Made by a program: the position numbers and the translations under genes
Origin: CALBTQ01 sp036725605
Lineage (GTDB): Bacteria; Lernaellota; Lernaellaia; Lernaellales; Lernaellaceae
Reading direction: 5' to 3'
NCBI GenBank assembly: GCA_036725605.1
Contig: DAIMDW010000019.1
Location: 59,746-123,745 of the forward strand
Length of the DNA: 64,000 nucleotides
Part shown: positions 45,212 through 53,660 of the stretch, piece after piece
Layout of the letters: each line of letters opens with the position of its first letter
Position numbering within the stretch: position 1 is the stretch's first letter
Notes under the pieces: generated by a model
What the model saw: the letters and a program-made list of their open reading frames with translations, nothing else
Database searches by the model: none
What the model was told of the DNA's origin: nothing

Positions 45212-46903
45212 TTAGTTAAGATAACCCAATTCGCGCAGGCGCCGTCGCTGTTCGAGCGTGAGCATCGGCGTTTTCACCTGCGACGTGTCGCGGGTGCCGT
45301 AGGTGTCCACCGAGGTCAGCGGGTGCGCGGCGAGGTAGGCCGGTTTGATCGCGTCGATCAGCACGCGCCCGTCGAAATCGTCGGCGATCGGCAGGCCGCT
45401 CAGCGCCAGGATCGTCGGGGTCACGTCCATCAGGTTTGCGCCGGCGAAACGCGCGCCCGGCTTCACGCCCGGCCCGGCGAGGATGAAGATGCCCGGCGTG
45501 CCTTCCGTGTGATCTCCCTGAAAGTGAATGAAGAAGCAAAATTTGTTGCCGCCGGCGTTCGAGGCTTGCGACACCGCCGTCAACGAATCGCCGCGCGGAG
45601 CGAAGAGCAGGCCGCGGTCGGTTTTGATTCCGTCGTCGTACAACGGCCGGTCCCGCACTTGGAAGGTGGCCAGCGTGGAGACGAGTTTTTCCTTGACCGC
45701 CCGCGGACAGCCGTTGCCGAGCGACGAACGGCAGGCGAAGGACGGCGCGACGACGTCCAGGTGCAGCGTTTCGTCGTTGGGCAGCCAGCGGCCGATCGGG
45801 TAGGAAGCGAGGACCGGCTGCACGGTGATGCGCGCGGTTTGTTTGTCGACGCGCGCGTCGAAGGTAAACGGTTTGTGCGGATCGTAATCGATCACTTGGG
45901 CGCCGAACTCGGCGAAGAAATCGGCCATCAGAAACAACTCGTTGCGGTTTTCCGTCGCCGCCTGCATGCCGTGGTCCGAGACGATCGCCACCAGTGTGTC
46001 CGGCTTGTTGAGGAACGGCTCGATCGACCGGTCGAGAAGGCGATAGGCGTTTTTCATCTCGTCGGCGCCCGCCCTGATTTTCTCCGCATAGGCCGGCGCC
46101 AACTCGATCTCGCCGTTTTCCAGCAACGCTTGCAGCAGGTAATCGAAGTAATGCTCATGACCGACGGCGTCGGCGGCGTTGATGATGGAGAACGCCACAT
46201 CGTAGGGCGCGTTGGCCAACAGGCAGATGATATCCTTGTCGGTATCGCCCTCGTCGCACAACTCCTGGACGGGCCCGGGCGCGAACAGAACGCCCTCGTT
46301 GTAAATCAATCCCCGCCAGCGCGCGAAGGATGGCGGCATGTAATAGGAAAAAACGGCGCGTTGCGGGAAGCGCTCGGCCGGGAACATATCCCAAATTTGC
46401 CGGGCGGCCACGTTGTCCGAGGTCAACGTTGGATCGAAATATTTCAATTCTTCCTGGCGGTTCGTTTTCTGGGGACCGCCGACGCTTGCGCCGATGCCGT
46501 GATGTTCGCGGCTTTTTCCCGTGGCGATGGTCGTCCAGGAAATCGGCGAGACGGCCACGTCGGTTTGCAGCACGCCCGCCGCGCCGTAGGCCAGCAGCCG
46601 CCGCAGGTTGGGCATTTCGCCCGCGGCCAACATGTGGGAGATGATCTTCCAGGTCGCGCCGTCCCAGCCCAGCAACACCACGCGCTTGGGCGGCTTGTTG
46701 CCGAAGGGCGGCACGTTGGCGATGATCGTCGCCGGCGGATCCACCGTCAACGAGTCGATTTTTTCGGAAATGGTATTGCTGTCGCCCAGCGTGGCGGTCG
46801 GCGCGTCCGGTTGCCGCGATTGACAGAACAGAACCGTCAAGGGAACAAGCAGGCACGCCAGCGCAAACTTGATCCACGGGGAACATCGCCGCTTTCTTCT
46901 CAA
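45212..46903 (-). CDS. Alkaline-phosphatase-superfamily enzyme (type I phosphodiesterase/nucleotide pyrophosphatase)
   Basis: 563 residues if started at the TTG at 46903, which has GGAAGG 9 bases upstream; a GTG at 46948 lacks a ribosome site. A hydrophobic export segment (FALACLLVPLTVLFC) suggests a secreted or lipid-anchored protein. Metal and nucleophile motifs: VVLLGWDGATWKII (Asp), VSPISWTTIATGKSREHHGI (Thr nucleophile), VAIVSDHGMQAATEN (Asp-His), GDHTEGTPGIFILAGPGVKP (His). It resembles 'AP-endonuclease/PglZ-like' phosphatases that cleave phosphodiesters or phospho-sugars outside the cytoplasm. The 46904-47308 gap is discussed under the terminator at 47309. Confidence 0.85.
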   Translation of the reverse strand: MRRKRRCSPWIKFALACLLVPLTVLFCQSRQPDAPTATLGDSNTISEKIDSLTVDPPATIIANVPPFGNKPPKRVVLLGWDGATWKIISHMLAAGEMPNLRRLLAYGAAGVLQTDVAVSPISWTTIATGKSREHHGIGASVGGPQKTNRQEELKYFDPTLTSDNVAARQIWDMFPAERFPQRAVFSYYMPPSFARWRGLIYNEGVLFAPGPVQELCDEGDTDKDIICLLANAPYDVAFSIINAADAVGHEHYFDYLLQALLENGEIELAPAYAEKIRAGADEMKNAYRLLDRSIEPFLNKPDTLVAIVSDHGMQAATENRNELFLMADFFAEFGAQVIDYDPHKPFTFDARVDKQTARITVQPVLASYPIGRWLPNDETLHLDVVAPSFACRSSLGNGCPRAVKEKLVSTLATFQVRDRPLYDDGIKTDRGLLFAPRGDSLTAVSQASNAGGNKFCFFIHFQGDHTEGTPGIFILAGPGVKPGARFAGANLMDVTPTILALSGLPIADDFDGRVLIDAIKPAYLAAHPLTSVDTYGTRDTSQVKTPMLTLEQRRRLRELGYLN

Positions 46904-47308
46904 TGCAAGAGTCCTTCCAAAGAAGCCGCGTCCTCCCCAAGACGCCACGTTATCAGAAAATAATTATCGGCGCTTTTTTAGGTTTGTAAACAAGAAATCG
47001 GGGGTACACGGCGGCCGGGAGAATTTTTCCAAAAACCAAATATTCCAGGGTTGAAAATTATGTGGCGAACGTGGCGGCAAAACCGCGAAAAGTCGAAAAA
47101 ATATGTTCCAGGACTTCGCTCCGGGGCACGATACGTAAAGACAGAACGACAAAAACCTGGAGGGTTGCGCTACAAAAAGCGAATCGGGAGTGCGAGGCAA
47201 CAATGCGCCGACTTCCCCCCCCGCACCACCGGACCAAATGCGCTGACTAAAGGATTTGCATCCAACCCATCAAGTCATCGCTTCGCGCCCGATCCCTCCA
47301 GAACTTGC

Positions 47309-47350
47309 GCCGGGTGAGTTTCCCCGTGGCTCGCCCGGCTTTTTCTTTTT
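47309..47350 (+). terminator. Plus-strand terminator with no upstream plus-strand gene
   Basis: GCCGGGTGAG / CTCGCCCGGC stem (one G-T pair), loop ~11 bases, then TTTTTCTTTTT. The T-tract is on the plus strand only, yet no plus-strand coding gene ends nearby; both flanking genes are on the minus strand. It could end a small RNA from the 46950-47308 gap, in which I found no open reading frame with a ribosome site. Confidence 0.65.
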
Positions 47351-47945
47351 AATGCACGATCACCGTCACCGCGTTGCTGGTAAAGGTTCCCCGCGCCGCG
47401 CCCGCGTCGTCGGCCGGCTGGCCCTGCACGTCGCGCGAACGCGAGGCCGCTTCGTAGGCGTACAGGTACCAGACTTTGTAGGTCCCCGCTTTGGGAAAAA
47501 CGATCCGCTGCAGATATTCCGCGTGCGCGCCGGTACGCGGATCGAGCGCCTGGGCCGGCTCGATGGTCAACAGATCGTCCTTGGCCAGCGCCCGCATTTT
47601 CGCCGCCCGGCCGCCCATGAGCATTCGCCGCAGGGTCGCGCCGCCCTCGGGCTGAGCGAGGAAATCGTGGAACGGCTGTTGCCAGCGCGCCTCGGTGCCG
47701 TCCAGCGGCCGCACGACCTTGAGCGGATACGGTCCCTTGTTGGCGAAGGCGATGCTCAAATGCACCGGCTCGCCCGCTTTGACCGTTGTTTGCGGCGGCG
47801 CCAGGGTCAGCTCCAAACCCTGCGTGACCGCCTCGGTGCGCGGTCCGGGCGCCTGCGGATCGTCCAGCCAGGAAAAGACGCCGGCCAGCGCGGGCAGCGC
47901 AATCAGTGAAAATACCAGCGCGACCAGACAGATGCGGCGGTTCAT
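47349..47945 (-). CDS. Secreted beta-sandwich protein of unknown function
   Basis: 198 residues with a clear signal peptide (LVALVFSLIALPALAG). The mature part reads LELTLAPPQTTVKAGEPVHL then SIAFANKGPYPLKVVRPLDG, the strand pattern of an Ig-like/BsuPI-like fold. The second half has FPKAGTYKVWYLYAYEA and ends FTSNAVTVIVH. The fold suggests a periplasmic binding or inhibitor protein. No operon partner is evident; it converges with the terminator at 47309. Confidence 0.6.
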   Translation of the reverse strand: MNRRICLVALVFSLIALPALAGVFSWLDDPQAPGPRTEAVTQGLELTLAPPQTTVKAGEPVHLSIAFANKGPYPLKVVRPLDGTEARWQQPFHDFLAQPEGGATLRRMLMGGRAAKMRALAKDDLLTIEPAQALDPRTGAHAEYLQRIVFPKAGTYKVWYLYAYEAASRSRDVQGQPADDAGAARGTFTSNAVTVIVH

Positions 47946-48105
47946 GGCGTCACTCCGGAGAAAGGGATAACGTCATTGTTCCAAAGTTCCGCCCCCGGCG
48001 CAATCGGGGGGGATGTTAACCTTCGCTATCGAAGGAAGAGAGCAAGACAAGGTGAAGCTGGCGACGCTCATTTTCTCTCATCGCGCCGGCGGACGAGACG
48101 ATCGC

Positions 48106-48133
48106 TTGACAGCAGCCTTTTATCGGCTATATT
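48106..48133 (+). promoter_or_regulatory. Strong promoter overlapping a palindrome, ahead of the ATPase gene
   Basis: TTGACA (48106-48111), 16-base spacer, TATATT (48128-48133). The -10 box lies inside the left arm of the palindrome at 48122-48160, an arrangement suited to repression by whatever binds the palindrome. Confidence 0.6.
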
Positions 48134-48160
48134 GCAGTGGCAATGCAATTTGGACGAAAG
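48122..48160. repeat. Palindrome flanking the ATPase gene, copy 1
   Basis: Arms atcggctatattgca and tgcaatttggacgaaag around gtggcaa. 33 of 39 bases match the copy at 49434-49472 beyond the gene's other end. Confidence 0.8.
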
Positions 48161-48169
48161 CGGCGAGCT

Positions 48170-49393
48170 ATGTATTTTAACCGTACGCTCGAAAAATTCG
48201 TCGGAAAGGCCGCCAAACAGTTCCCGGTGCTGTTGGTGACCGGGGCGCGGCAGGTGGGAAAAACGACCTTCCTGCAGCATTTGAGTCGGCAAAACCGCAC
48301 GTATGTTTCCCTCGACGATCCGATGGTACTAAACCTCGCCAAAAGCGACCCGGCGCTTTTCATGCAGCGTTTCACGCCGCCGCTGCTGATCGATGAAATC
48401 CAATATGCGCCGGAATTGCTGCCGTATATCAAGATGGCGGTCGACCGGGCGCGTAAACCGGGTCTTTTCTGGCTGACCGGATCGCAGCAGTTTCATTTGA
48501 TGAAGGGAGTCTCCGAATCGCTGGCGGGGCGTGTGGGAGTGATTCATCTTTTCGGATTTTCCCGTCGGGAACTGCTGAGGCAAAGCGAAGCGTCGCGGCC
48601 GTTTATCCCGGAACCGAAGGAAATTCAAGCGCGAATGGATACCGGCGGCGCAATGACGCTGCAGCAGCTCTACCGGCTCATTTGGCGCGGATCATTGCCG
48701 GCGATCGCCTTGAACGCGCAAATGGACCGGGATCTGTTTTATGGCTCTTACCTGCAAACGTACCTGCGGCGGGACATTCATGATCTGGCGCGCGTCGGCG
48801 ACGAGATGGCGTTTCTGCGTTTCTTGCGCGTGGCGGCGGCGCGAACCGGCCAACTGCTGAATGTCGCCGAACTGGCGCGCGACAGCGATGTGTCGTTCAA
48901 CACGGCCAAGGGTTGGCTTTCCGTGCTTCAAGCGTCGGGCGTCGTTTATCTGCTGGAGCCGTATTTCAACAATGTGACCAAGCGCCTGGTAAAAACGCCG
49001 AAGATGTATTTTCCGGATACGGGTCTGGCGTGTTATCTGACCCAATGGTCTTCGCCGGAAACTTTGGAGAGCGGCGCGATGGCCGGCGCGATTTTGGAAA
49101 CCTGGGTCATAACCGAACTGCTGAAAGGATATGCACACAACGGTCTGCACGCACCGTTCTATTTTTATCGGGACAAGGACTTGAAGGAGATCGATCTATT
49201 GATCGTCCGCGACGACGCTCTTTATCCGGTGGAGATCAAACGCACCGCCTCGCCGCGCGCGGACGACGTGCGGCACTTCAAAACGCTTGATCGCTTGGGC
49301 ATGTCTATCGGCCCCGGTGGTTTGATCTGCCTGGCGCAACAGGCGCTGCCGCTGACCGCGAACGTTTCCGTCATTCCCGCCGCGGCGATGTAA
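48170..49393 (+). CDS. AAA_14 / DUF4143 ATPase
   Basis: 407 residues from the ATG at 48170; the frame is open to 48137 but that start lies in the palindrome. N-terminal P-loop ATPase: Walker A VTGARQVGKTTFLQHL (~26), Walker B PPLLIDEIQYAPELLPYI (~77), and sensor LFWLTGSQQFHL. A middle wHTH-like region (LLNVAELARDSDVSFNTAKG) is followed by the DUF4143 C-terminal domain with a PD-(D/E)xK-like core (LKEIDLLIVRDDALYPVEIK). The family is abundant, often in variable regions, and has no firm function. Here the gene sits alone between two copies of a palindrome. Confidence 0.9.
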   Translation: MYFNRTLEKFVGKAAKQFPVLLVTGARQVGKTTFLQHLSRQNRTYVSLDDPMVLNLAKSDPALFMQRFTPPLLIDEIQYAPELLPYIKMAVDRARKPGLFWLTGSQQFHLMKGVSESLAGRVGVIHLFGFSRRELLRQSEASRPFIPEPKEIQARMDTGGAMTLQQLYRLIWRGSLPAIALNAQMDRDLFYGSYLQTYLRRDIHDLARVGDEMAFLRFLRVAAARTGQLLNVAELARDSDVSFNTAKGWLSVLQASGVVYLLEPYFNNVTKRLVKTPKMYFPDTGLACYLTQWSSPETLESGAMAGAILETWVITELLKGYAHNGLHAPFYFYRDKDLKEIDLLIVRDDALYPVEIKRTASPRADDVRHFKTLDRLGMSIGPGGLICLAQQALPLTANVSVIPAAAM

Positions 49394-49431
49394 TGGGGAA
49401 ACCCCGTGTGCAATCGGGGGGCGGGCGGTTG

Positions 49432-49472
49432 TTTTCGGCTAAATTGCAGCGGCAATGCAATTCGGCCGAAAA
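49432..49472. repeat. Palindrome flanking the ATPase gene, copy 2
   Basis: Arms ttttcggctaaattgca and tgcaattcggccgaaaa (15 of 17 paired) around gcggcaa. It lies between the ATPase stop and the convergent 79-residue gene. No T-tract follows on either strand. Confidence 0.85.
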
Positions 49473-49476
49473 ATCG

Positions 49477-49716
49477 TCAGTCGGTTTTCCGCCGGGGAAA
49501 CAGGTTGATGTCGAGTTTGTGCCGCAACGACGGCCAGACCAGGGCAATCGCCAACGGCAAAAGGAGCAGGGCCGCTATTCCGGAGAACAAAACCACTCGC
49601 ATCTCATGGCGAAAGCTGAACGGCGGATCGAGAATCAATCCTAAGCAGTAGAGCAATAAAATCCAGCCGACGACCGCCGCCGCGATGTGCCGGATTTTTT
49701 TCGGGTCATGATTCAT
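49477..49716 (-). CDS. Small two-helix membrane protein
   Basis: 79 residues. Helices are IAAAVVGWILLLYCLGLIL and VLFSGIAALLLLPLAIALVW, with basic ends (MNHDPKKIRH and RHKLDINLFPRRKTD). No family recognised and only a weak ribosome site. It lies upstream-to-downstream with the propeller gene at 49769 on the opposite side of a 52-base gap; no role can be assigned. Confidence 0.5.
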   Translation of the reverse strand: MNHDPKKIRHIAAAVVGWILLLYCLGLILDPPFSFRHEMRVVLFSGIAALLLLPLAIALVWPSLRHKLDINLFPRRKTD

Positions 49717-49768
49717 CGATATCCATGCCCGTCGTTTTTGCTGCCATCCTCTCCATCAATCGATTCGT

Positions 49769-51298
49769 TTAACAACCGCACCCATCGTCGTCGTCATCGT
49801 CGTCATCATCATCGTCGCCATCGTCATCGTCGTCATCGTCATTGTCGTCATCGTCGCCATTGTCATCATCGTCATCATCGTCCGTGGAGTCCGTCTGTTT
49901 GTATTTGATCAAGACCGCGTCGAAATCGAGGCATTCGGTATTCTCGACGTTCACTTCCACGCAGACGTCGCCGGCGACATACACATTGTTGTCCCCGTCG
50001 ATGGACAGCCGTTTGCCGAGATCGCCATAGGATTGCGGCTCGTTGAAACGTGCGGTCCAACGGTCGTTGCCGTCGGGATCGTAGGACAAGGTGGCAAAAT
50101 CATCCAGGGCGGCCGATCCGCCGAAGGAAACGCCGGTCAGATACGCGTTGCCCGCTTGATCGACCGTGAGGTCGGCCGGTTGTTGATCGTAGTGGGCGCC
50201 CAGGCCGTCATAGTATCGAATCCACTGTTCCGTGCCTGAAGAATCATATTTAATCGTAACATAATCAAAATATAGGTCGTTGCCCTCGGCCGCCAGCGGG
50301 CTTATGCCGGCGACGAAAACGTTGCCGAGGTCGTCGGTCGCCACCGCGACCGGTTCGTCGTTGTCACCGGCCGGACCGTCGTGATAGCTCCGCCACAACT
50401 CGTTGCCCTGCGCATCGTATTTGACCGTGGCGATGTCGAACCATTGCTCGCCCGCGAATACCTCGCCGACGACGATCACGTTGCCGCTTGGATCGAAGGT
50501 CATCGCGGCGGGGATGTCGGTGAGGGGAAACGGGCCGTCGAAACGCGCCAGCCATTTTTCGTTGCCGGCGGCGTCGTAGACGATAGTGACGAAATCGAAG
50601 GCGCTGGGCCCGCCCGCGCCCAGCGATTGTCCGGTGATCGCCACGTTGTTCTGCTCATCCACCGCCAGGTCGAAGGGACAGTCGTTTTTGCCGCCGTCAA
50701 ATTTTTCGGACCAGGCCAGATCGCCGGAGGCGGTGTATTTAATGGTAATGAAGTCGAAATCGACGCACACCAGCTCGTCGTCGTCCAACTGCGCGCAGAC
50801 GACGCCGCCGACCAGTACGTCATTTTCGCCGTCGACGGCCAGGGCTGCCGGTTGATCATAATTAAGGAAACTGGCGTCTTCGTCGTGTTGATTGATCCAC
50901 AGTTGTTCGCCGCCGGAGTCATACTTGATGGTTGTGATGGCGCTGTCGGACGAGCCGGTGACAATCACGTTGTCCAGCGAATCCACCGCCAGGGCGACCG
51001 GCGTGTCGGCCGCTTCAAATGTTCCCTGATACCTTGCTTCCCAGAGGACGTTGCCGTCGCTGTCGAACTTGACGGTAACCATCTCGCCGTCCGCTTGCAG
51101 GCTGAGCAGCACATTGCCCTGGGAGTCGATTTTCATGTCATACACGTATTCATTGCCGTTGATCGGGGCGTCGTAATAAACGATCCATTCCTCCGCAACG
51201 GTAGCGGCCGTCGCGATTGCGGTCGTACAGGTCAATAACAACAGCAGAAGAATCACGATTGTTTGCCGAAGAAATTTCCTTATCCATAAATGTATCAT
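49769..51298 (-). CDS. SBBP beta-propeller protein with C-terminal poly-Asp tract ending GCGC
   Basis: 509 residues from the ATG at 51298 with GGAGG upstream. A signal peptide (VILLLLLLTCTTAIATA) precedes about seven blades of the SBBP type, each with a stretch like AVDSLDNVIVTGSSD, AVDGENDVLVGGVV and AVDEQNNVAITGQS followed by W.ARFDGP or a similar motif. The final ~40 residues are almost pure Asp with few Asn/Gly, ending D-G-C-G-C at the stop. In its neighbours the Asp tract follows an N-terminal lipid Cys; here it is C-terminal, so it may present the tail for anchoring or processing. A cell-surface role is inferred. Confidence 0.85.
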   Translation of the reverse strand: MIHLWIRKFLRQTIVILLLLLLTCTTAIATAATVAEEWIVYYDAPINGNEYVYDMKIDSQGNVLLSLQADGEMVTVKFDSDGNVLWEARYQGTFEAADTPVALAVDSLDNVIVTGSSDSAITTIKYDSGGEQLWINQHDEDASFLNYDQPAALAVDGENDVLVGGVVCAQLDDDELVCVDFDFITIKYTASGDLAWSEKFDGGKNDCPFDLAVDEQNNVAITGQSLGAGGPSAFDFVTIVYDAAGNEKWLARFDGPFPLTDIPAAMTFDPSGNVIVVGEVFAGEQWFDIATVKYDAQGNELWRSYHDGPAGDNDEPVAVATDDLGNVFVAGISPLAAEGNDLYFDYVTIKYDSSGTEQWIRYYDGLGAHYDQQPADLTVDQAGNAYLTGVSFGGSAALDDFATLSYDPDGNDRWTARFNEPQSYGDLGKRLSIDGDNNVYVAGDVCVEVNVENTECLDFDAVLIKYKQTDSTDDDDDDDNGDDDDNDDDDDDDGDDDDDDDDDDDGCGC

Positions 51299-51550
51299 TG
51301 GCAATCCCTCCATAGTTGAGGACCATTATTACAGGCATTCGGACGAAAAGCAAGATATTATCGGCTCGGATAGCCTTTGGACGGGGCGCAGATAAAAAGA
51401 TCCGGTCGCGCGATCAACGAACGGATCTCGAGGGTGATGGGCCGACGAAGCGATTCGTCACCCGATCCGGTTCGGGTCTCGCGACCGGTATGGGTCTTCA
51501 ACGATGTCCTGCTGAATTGCTCGTTTTCTGTTTTTGTTGCCGTTTGTTCT

Positions 51551-51952
51551 TTACTGTTCCTTAATTGCCTTGCCCGTCAGCCACTGGTCGATGTTCTTCT
51601 GCACATTCGGTTCGTCGGCGCTGAAGATGCGCTCCTTGTCGTAGAAGCCGGCTTCGCGCGCGATGTGCTCGATCTGGCCGCGGGTTGTCGGGTTGTTGAC
51701 CAGCACCGCACTGCGGGTCATCCCGCTGCGCAGGTAAAGCTTCTGGCCTTCCTGCAGCGCCCGGAGGGTCTGGTCATCGAGCGGACGCAGGTCGCTGGTG
51801 TCCATATGCACCACGAACTGCTTGGGAGCATTGAGCAATTCACGCTTGGACTCGCTGACCCACCGCTGCATTTCGCTCTCGTTGATCTGGCCGCTGAGCT
51901 TGACGTTGAAGACCGTCGTGTTCCCAATTTTGGATTTGTTGATGCGATACAT
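51551..51952 (-). CDS. STAS/SpoIIAA-like domain protein
   Basis: 133 residues, soluble. The sequence reads NTTVFNVKLSGQINESEMQR, then FVVHMDTSDLRPLDDQTLRA, ALQEGQKLYLRSGMTRSAVL, and GQIEHIAREAGFYDKERIFS. The strand/helix order and the 'D-x-S-x-L' loop resemble STAS (anti-sigma-antagonist) domains, but the usual phospho-Ser is not obvious. A SpoIIAA-like membrane-associated role is an alternative. It stands alone; the gap to 52304 is AT-rich and apparently regulatory. Confidence 0.65.
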   Translation of the reverse strand: MYRINKSKIGNTTVFNVKLSGQINESEMQRWVSESKRELLNAPKQFVVHMDTSDLRPLDDQTLRALQEGQKLYLRSGMTRSAVLVNNPTTRGQIEHIAREAGFYDKERIFSADEPNVQKNIDQWLTGKAIKEQ

Positions 51953-52304
51953 GGTATCCCCCCTATAGTTTTATAGATACAAGGTCGAAACTCGATAGCA
52001 AAAATCTAATTACTGATAAACAAAAGTGAATTATTCGTAAAAAAGAAAATGCCGATTTTTTAATTGGCGAATATTGCAGAATATTTGCTGCATAGCCGGT
52101 CTTTTTCATGCAGCTATTTTTATGAAAATAATCATTTTTTTCGTTCTTGCGCGCCATGACGCTCTCTTGTACACTAGCGACTTGCTCGTGGTGTTCGTCG
52201 TGAAGGGGGGACGTTTCTTCCGACCGCGATGCGAAGCGAAGCGCGACAGCAATGATCCCGCGAATGATTCGGCCGGCGCCGACCGCGGGAGAAGGGGAAC
52301 CATA

Positions 52305-53660
52305 ATGAGGATGAAGTTTCTGTTGGCCGTGTTGTTTTTATTGTCGGTCGCCGTCGTGCCGGTCTTGAGCGGCTGCGATTGCGGCGACGATGACGACGAC
52401 GATGACGACGACGATGACGACACCGCCGACGACGACACCGGCGATGACGACACGAGCGACGACGACACCGACGACGACGACACGGTCGACGACGACACGA
52501 GCGACGACGACACCGGCGACGACGACACCGACATTTGCGATTGGGACGCCTACAATCCTCTGGTGGTCGCCGGCAAGGATTACCTCGCCGAATCCGACGC
52601 CGACAGCGCCTACGACTCGTTCTTCGAAGCGCGGCTGCTCTGCCCCGACGTGCCCGACGCGAAAGCGGGCCTGCTGCTGGCCGATCTGCAATGGTACATG
52701 CTCAAGCTGAAGCGGTGGATCGAGTATCTTTCCGACTTCAATCCCGCGCCGCACGACGCCAAGAGCGTGGGCACCACCTTGCAGGACATCGCGCGGCTGA
52801 CGCTGATGCCGGTCAACCAGGAGATGTTCGCGCTGGTCGACGAGTTGCGTGACGAACACGCCGACTTCCGCTTTTTCGTGCCTTCGCTGCCGCTGTACAC
52901 CGACGGCGACGAGGTGATCTTCGACGCGTCCGGCGAGTGGGACCTGGCCGACCTGAACAACCTGCAGGCCTTTGCGCGGCTGTGGGAAGGATTCGCCCGC
53001 TTCCTGATCGCGCCGAACCTGACCTTCAACTGGGCCGACTTCGCGCTCAATCCCGCGCCCGGCGGCTCGACGACCGAAGAGATCATTCATCACTACGCCG
53101 GCATCATTCTGGATATCCTCGCCGATCCGGAGTATCCCGATTTTCTCAAATGGCTCGACGAGGACGGCGCCGACAATTTCGCGCAGTTCGCCATCGAGTT
53201 GGGCCTGGCGCAGACCGACCTGATCGAATCCTTCGAGCTGATGAAGCTGGAGATCGACCCGCAGCAGGACGACGTGGCGGGCTACTACGACGCCAACGGC
53301 AACGGCGTGTGGGACGAGGGCGAACCCTATAAGCTGCCGTTCTTCGGCGTGCTGGGGCCGAACACGCAGGAGACCTGGGAGCTGCTGCTGGAAACCTTCG
53401 TCTACCTGAGCGCGGCGTTTCTGGACACCGGCCCCGAGGACACCAGCCCCGGTCCGAACTGGTTCAACCTCGGCCATCTGGAATGGCTGCTGCAATACCT
53501 CGACTTCCTCTATCCGGGCTTCGAACTGCCGCACATCCCCATTCCGATCGGGTGGTGGTTCTATCATCCGATGGACGACGGGCTGCGCACCTACGTCGGG
53601 CTGATCGCGCAGTTGCTTTACGATCTGACCACGCCCGAGGTCATGGAGGTGCTGCAATGA
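52305..53660 (+). CDS. Asp-tract lipoprotein of unknown function
   Basis: 451 residues from the ATG at 52305 (GAGAAGGGG upstream). Lipobox VLSGC at ~25, then CDCGD and a ~45-residue tract of Asp with Thr/Ser (units D-D-D-T). The folded part (~75-451) is acidic and helical, opening ICDWDAYNPLVVAGKDYLAE with TPR-like residues (SAYDSFFEARLLCPDVPDAK); near the middle YYDANGNGVWDEGEPYKLPF is a calcium-loop-like (dockerin/EF-hand style) motif. The stop overlaps the next gene by ATGA, so the two are translationally coupled. Family unknown; surface or periplasmic location is inferred. Confidence 0.8.
   Translation: MRMKFLLAVLFLLSVAVVPVLSGCDCGDDDDDDDDDDDDTADDDTGDDDTSDDDTDDDDTVDDDTSDDDTGDDDTDICDWDAYNPLVVAGKDYLAESDADSAYDSFFEARLLCPDVPDAKAGLLLADLQWYMLKLKRWIEYLSDFNPAPHDAKSVGTTLQDIARLTLMPVNQEMFALVDELRDEHADFRFFVPSLPLYTDGDEVIFDASGEWDLADLNNLQAFARLWEGFARFLIAPNLTFNWADFALNPAPGGSTTEEIIHHYAGIILDILADPEYPDFLKWLDEDGADNFAQFAIELGLAQTDLIESFELMKLEIDPQQDDVAGYYDANGNGVWDEGEPYKLPFFGVLGPNTQETWELLLETFVYLSAAFLDTGPEDTSPGPNWFNLGHLEWLLQYLDFLYPGFELPHIPIPIGWWFYHPMDDGLRTYVGLIAQLLYDLTTPEVMEVLQ

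Noticed and set aside
52383..52530. Asp tracts as sequencing or assembly artefact
   Set aside because: Tracts use mixed GAC/GAT codons with Thr/Ser interruptions that differ in each gene, and each stays in frame between a lipobox and a folded domain.
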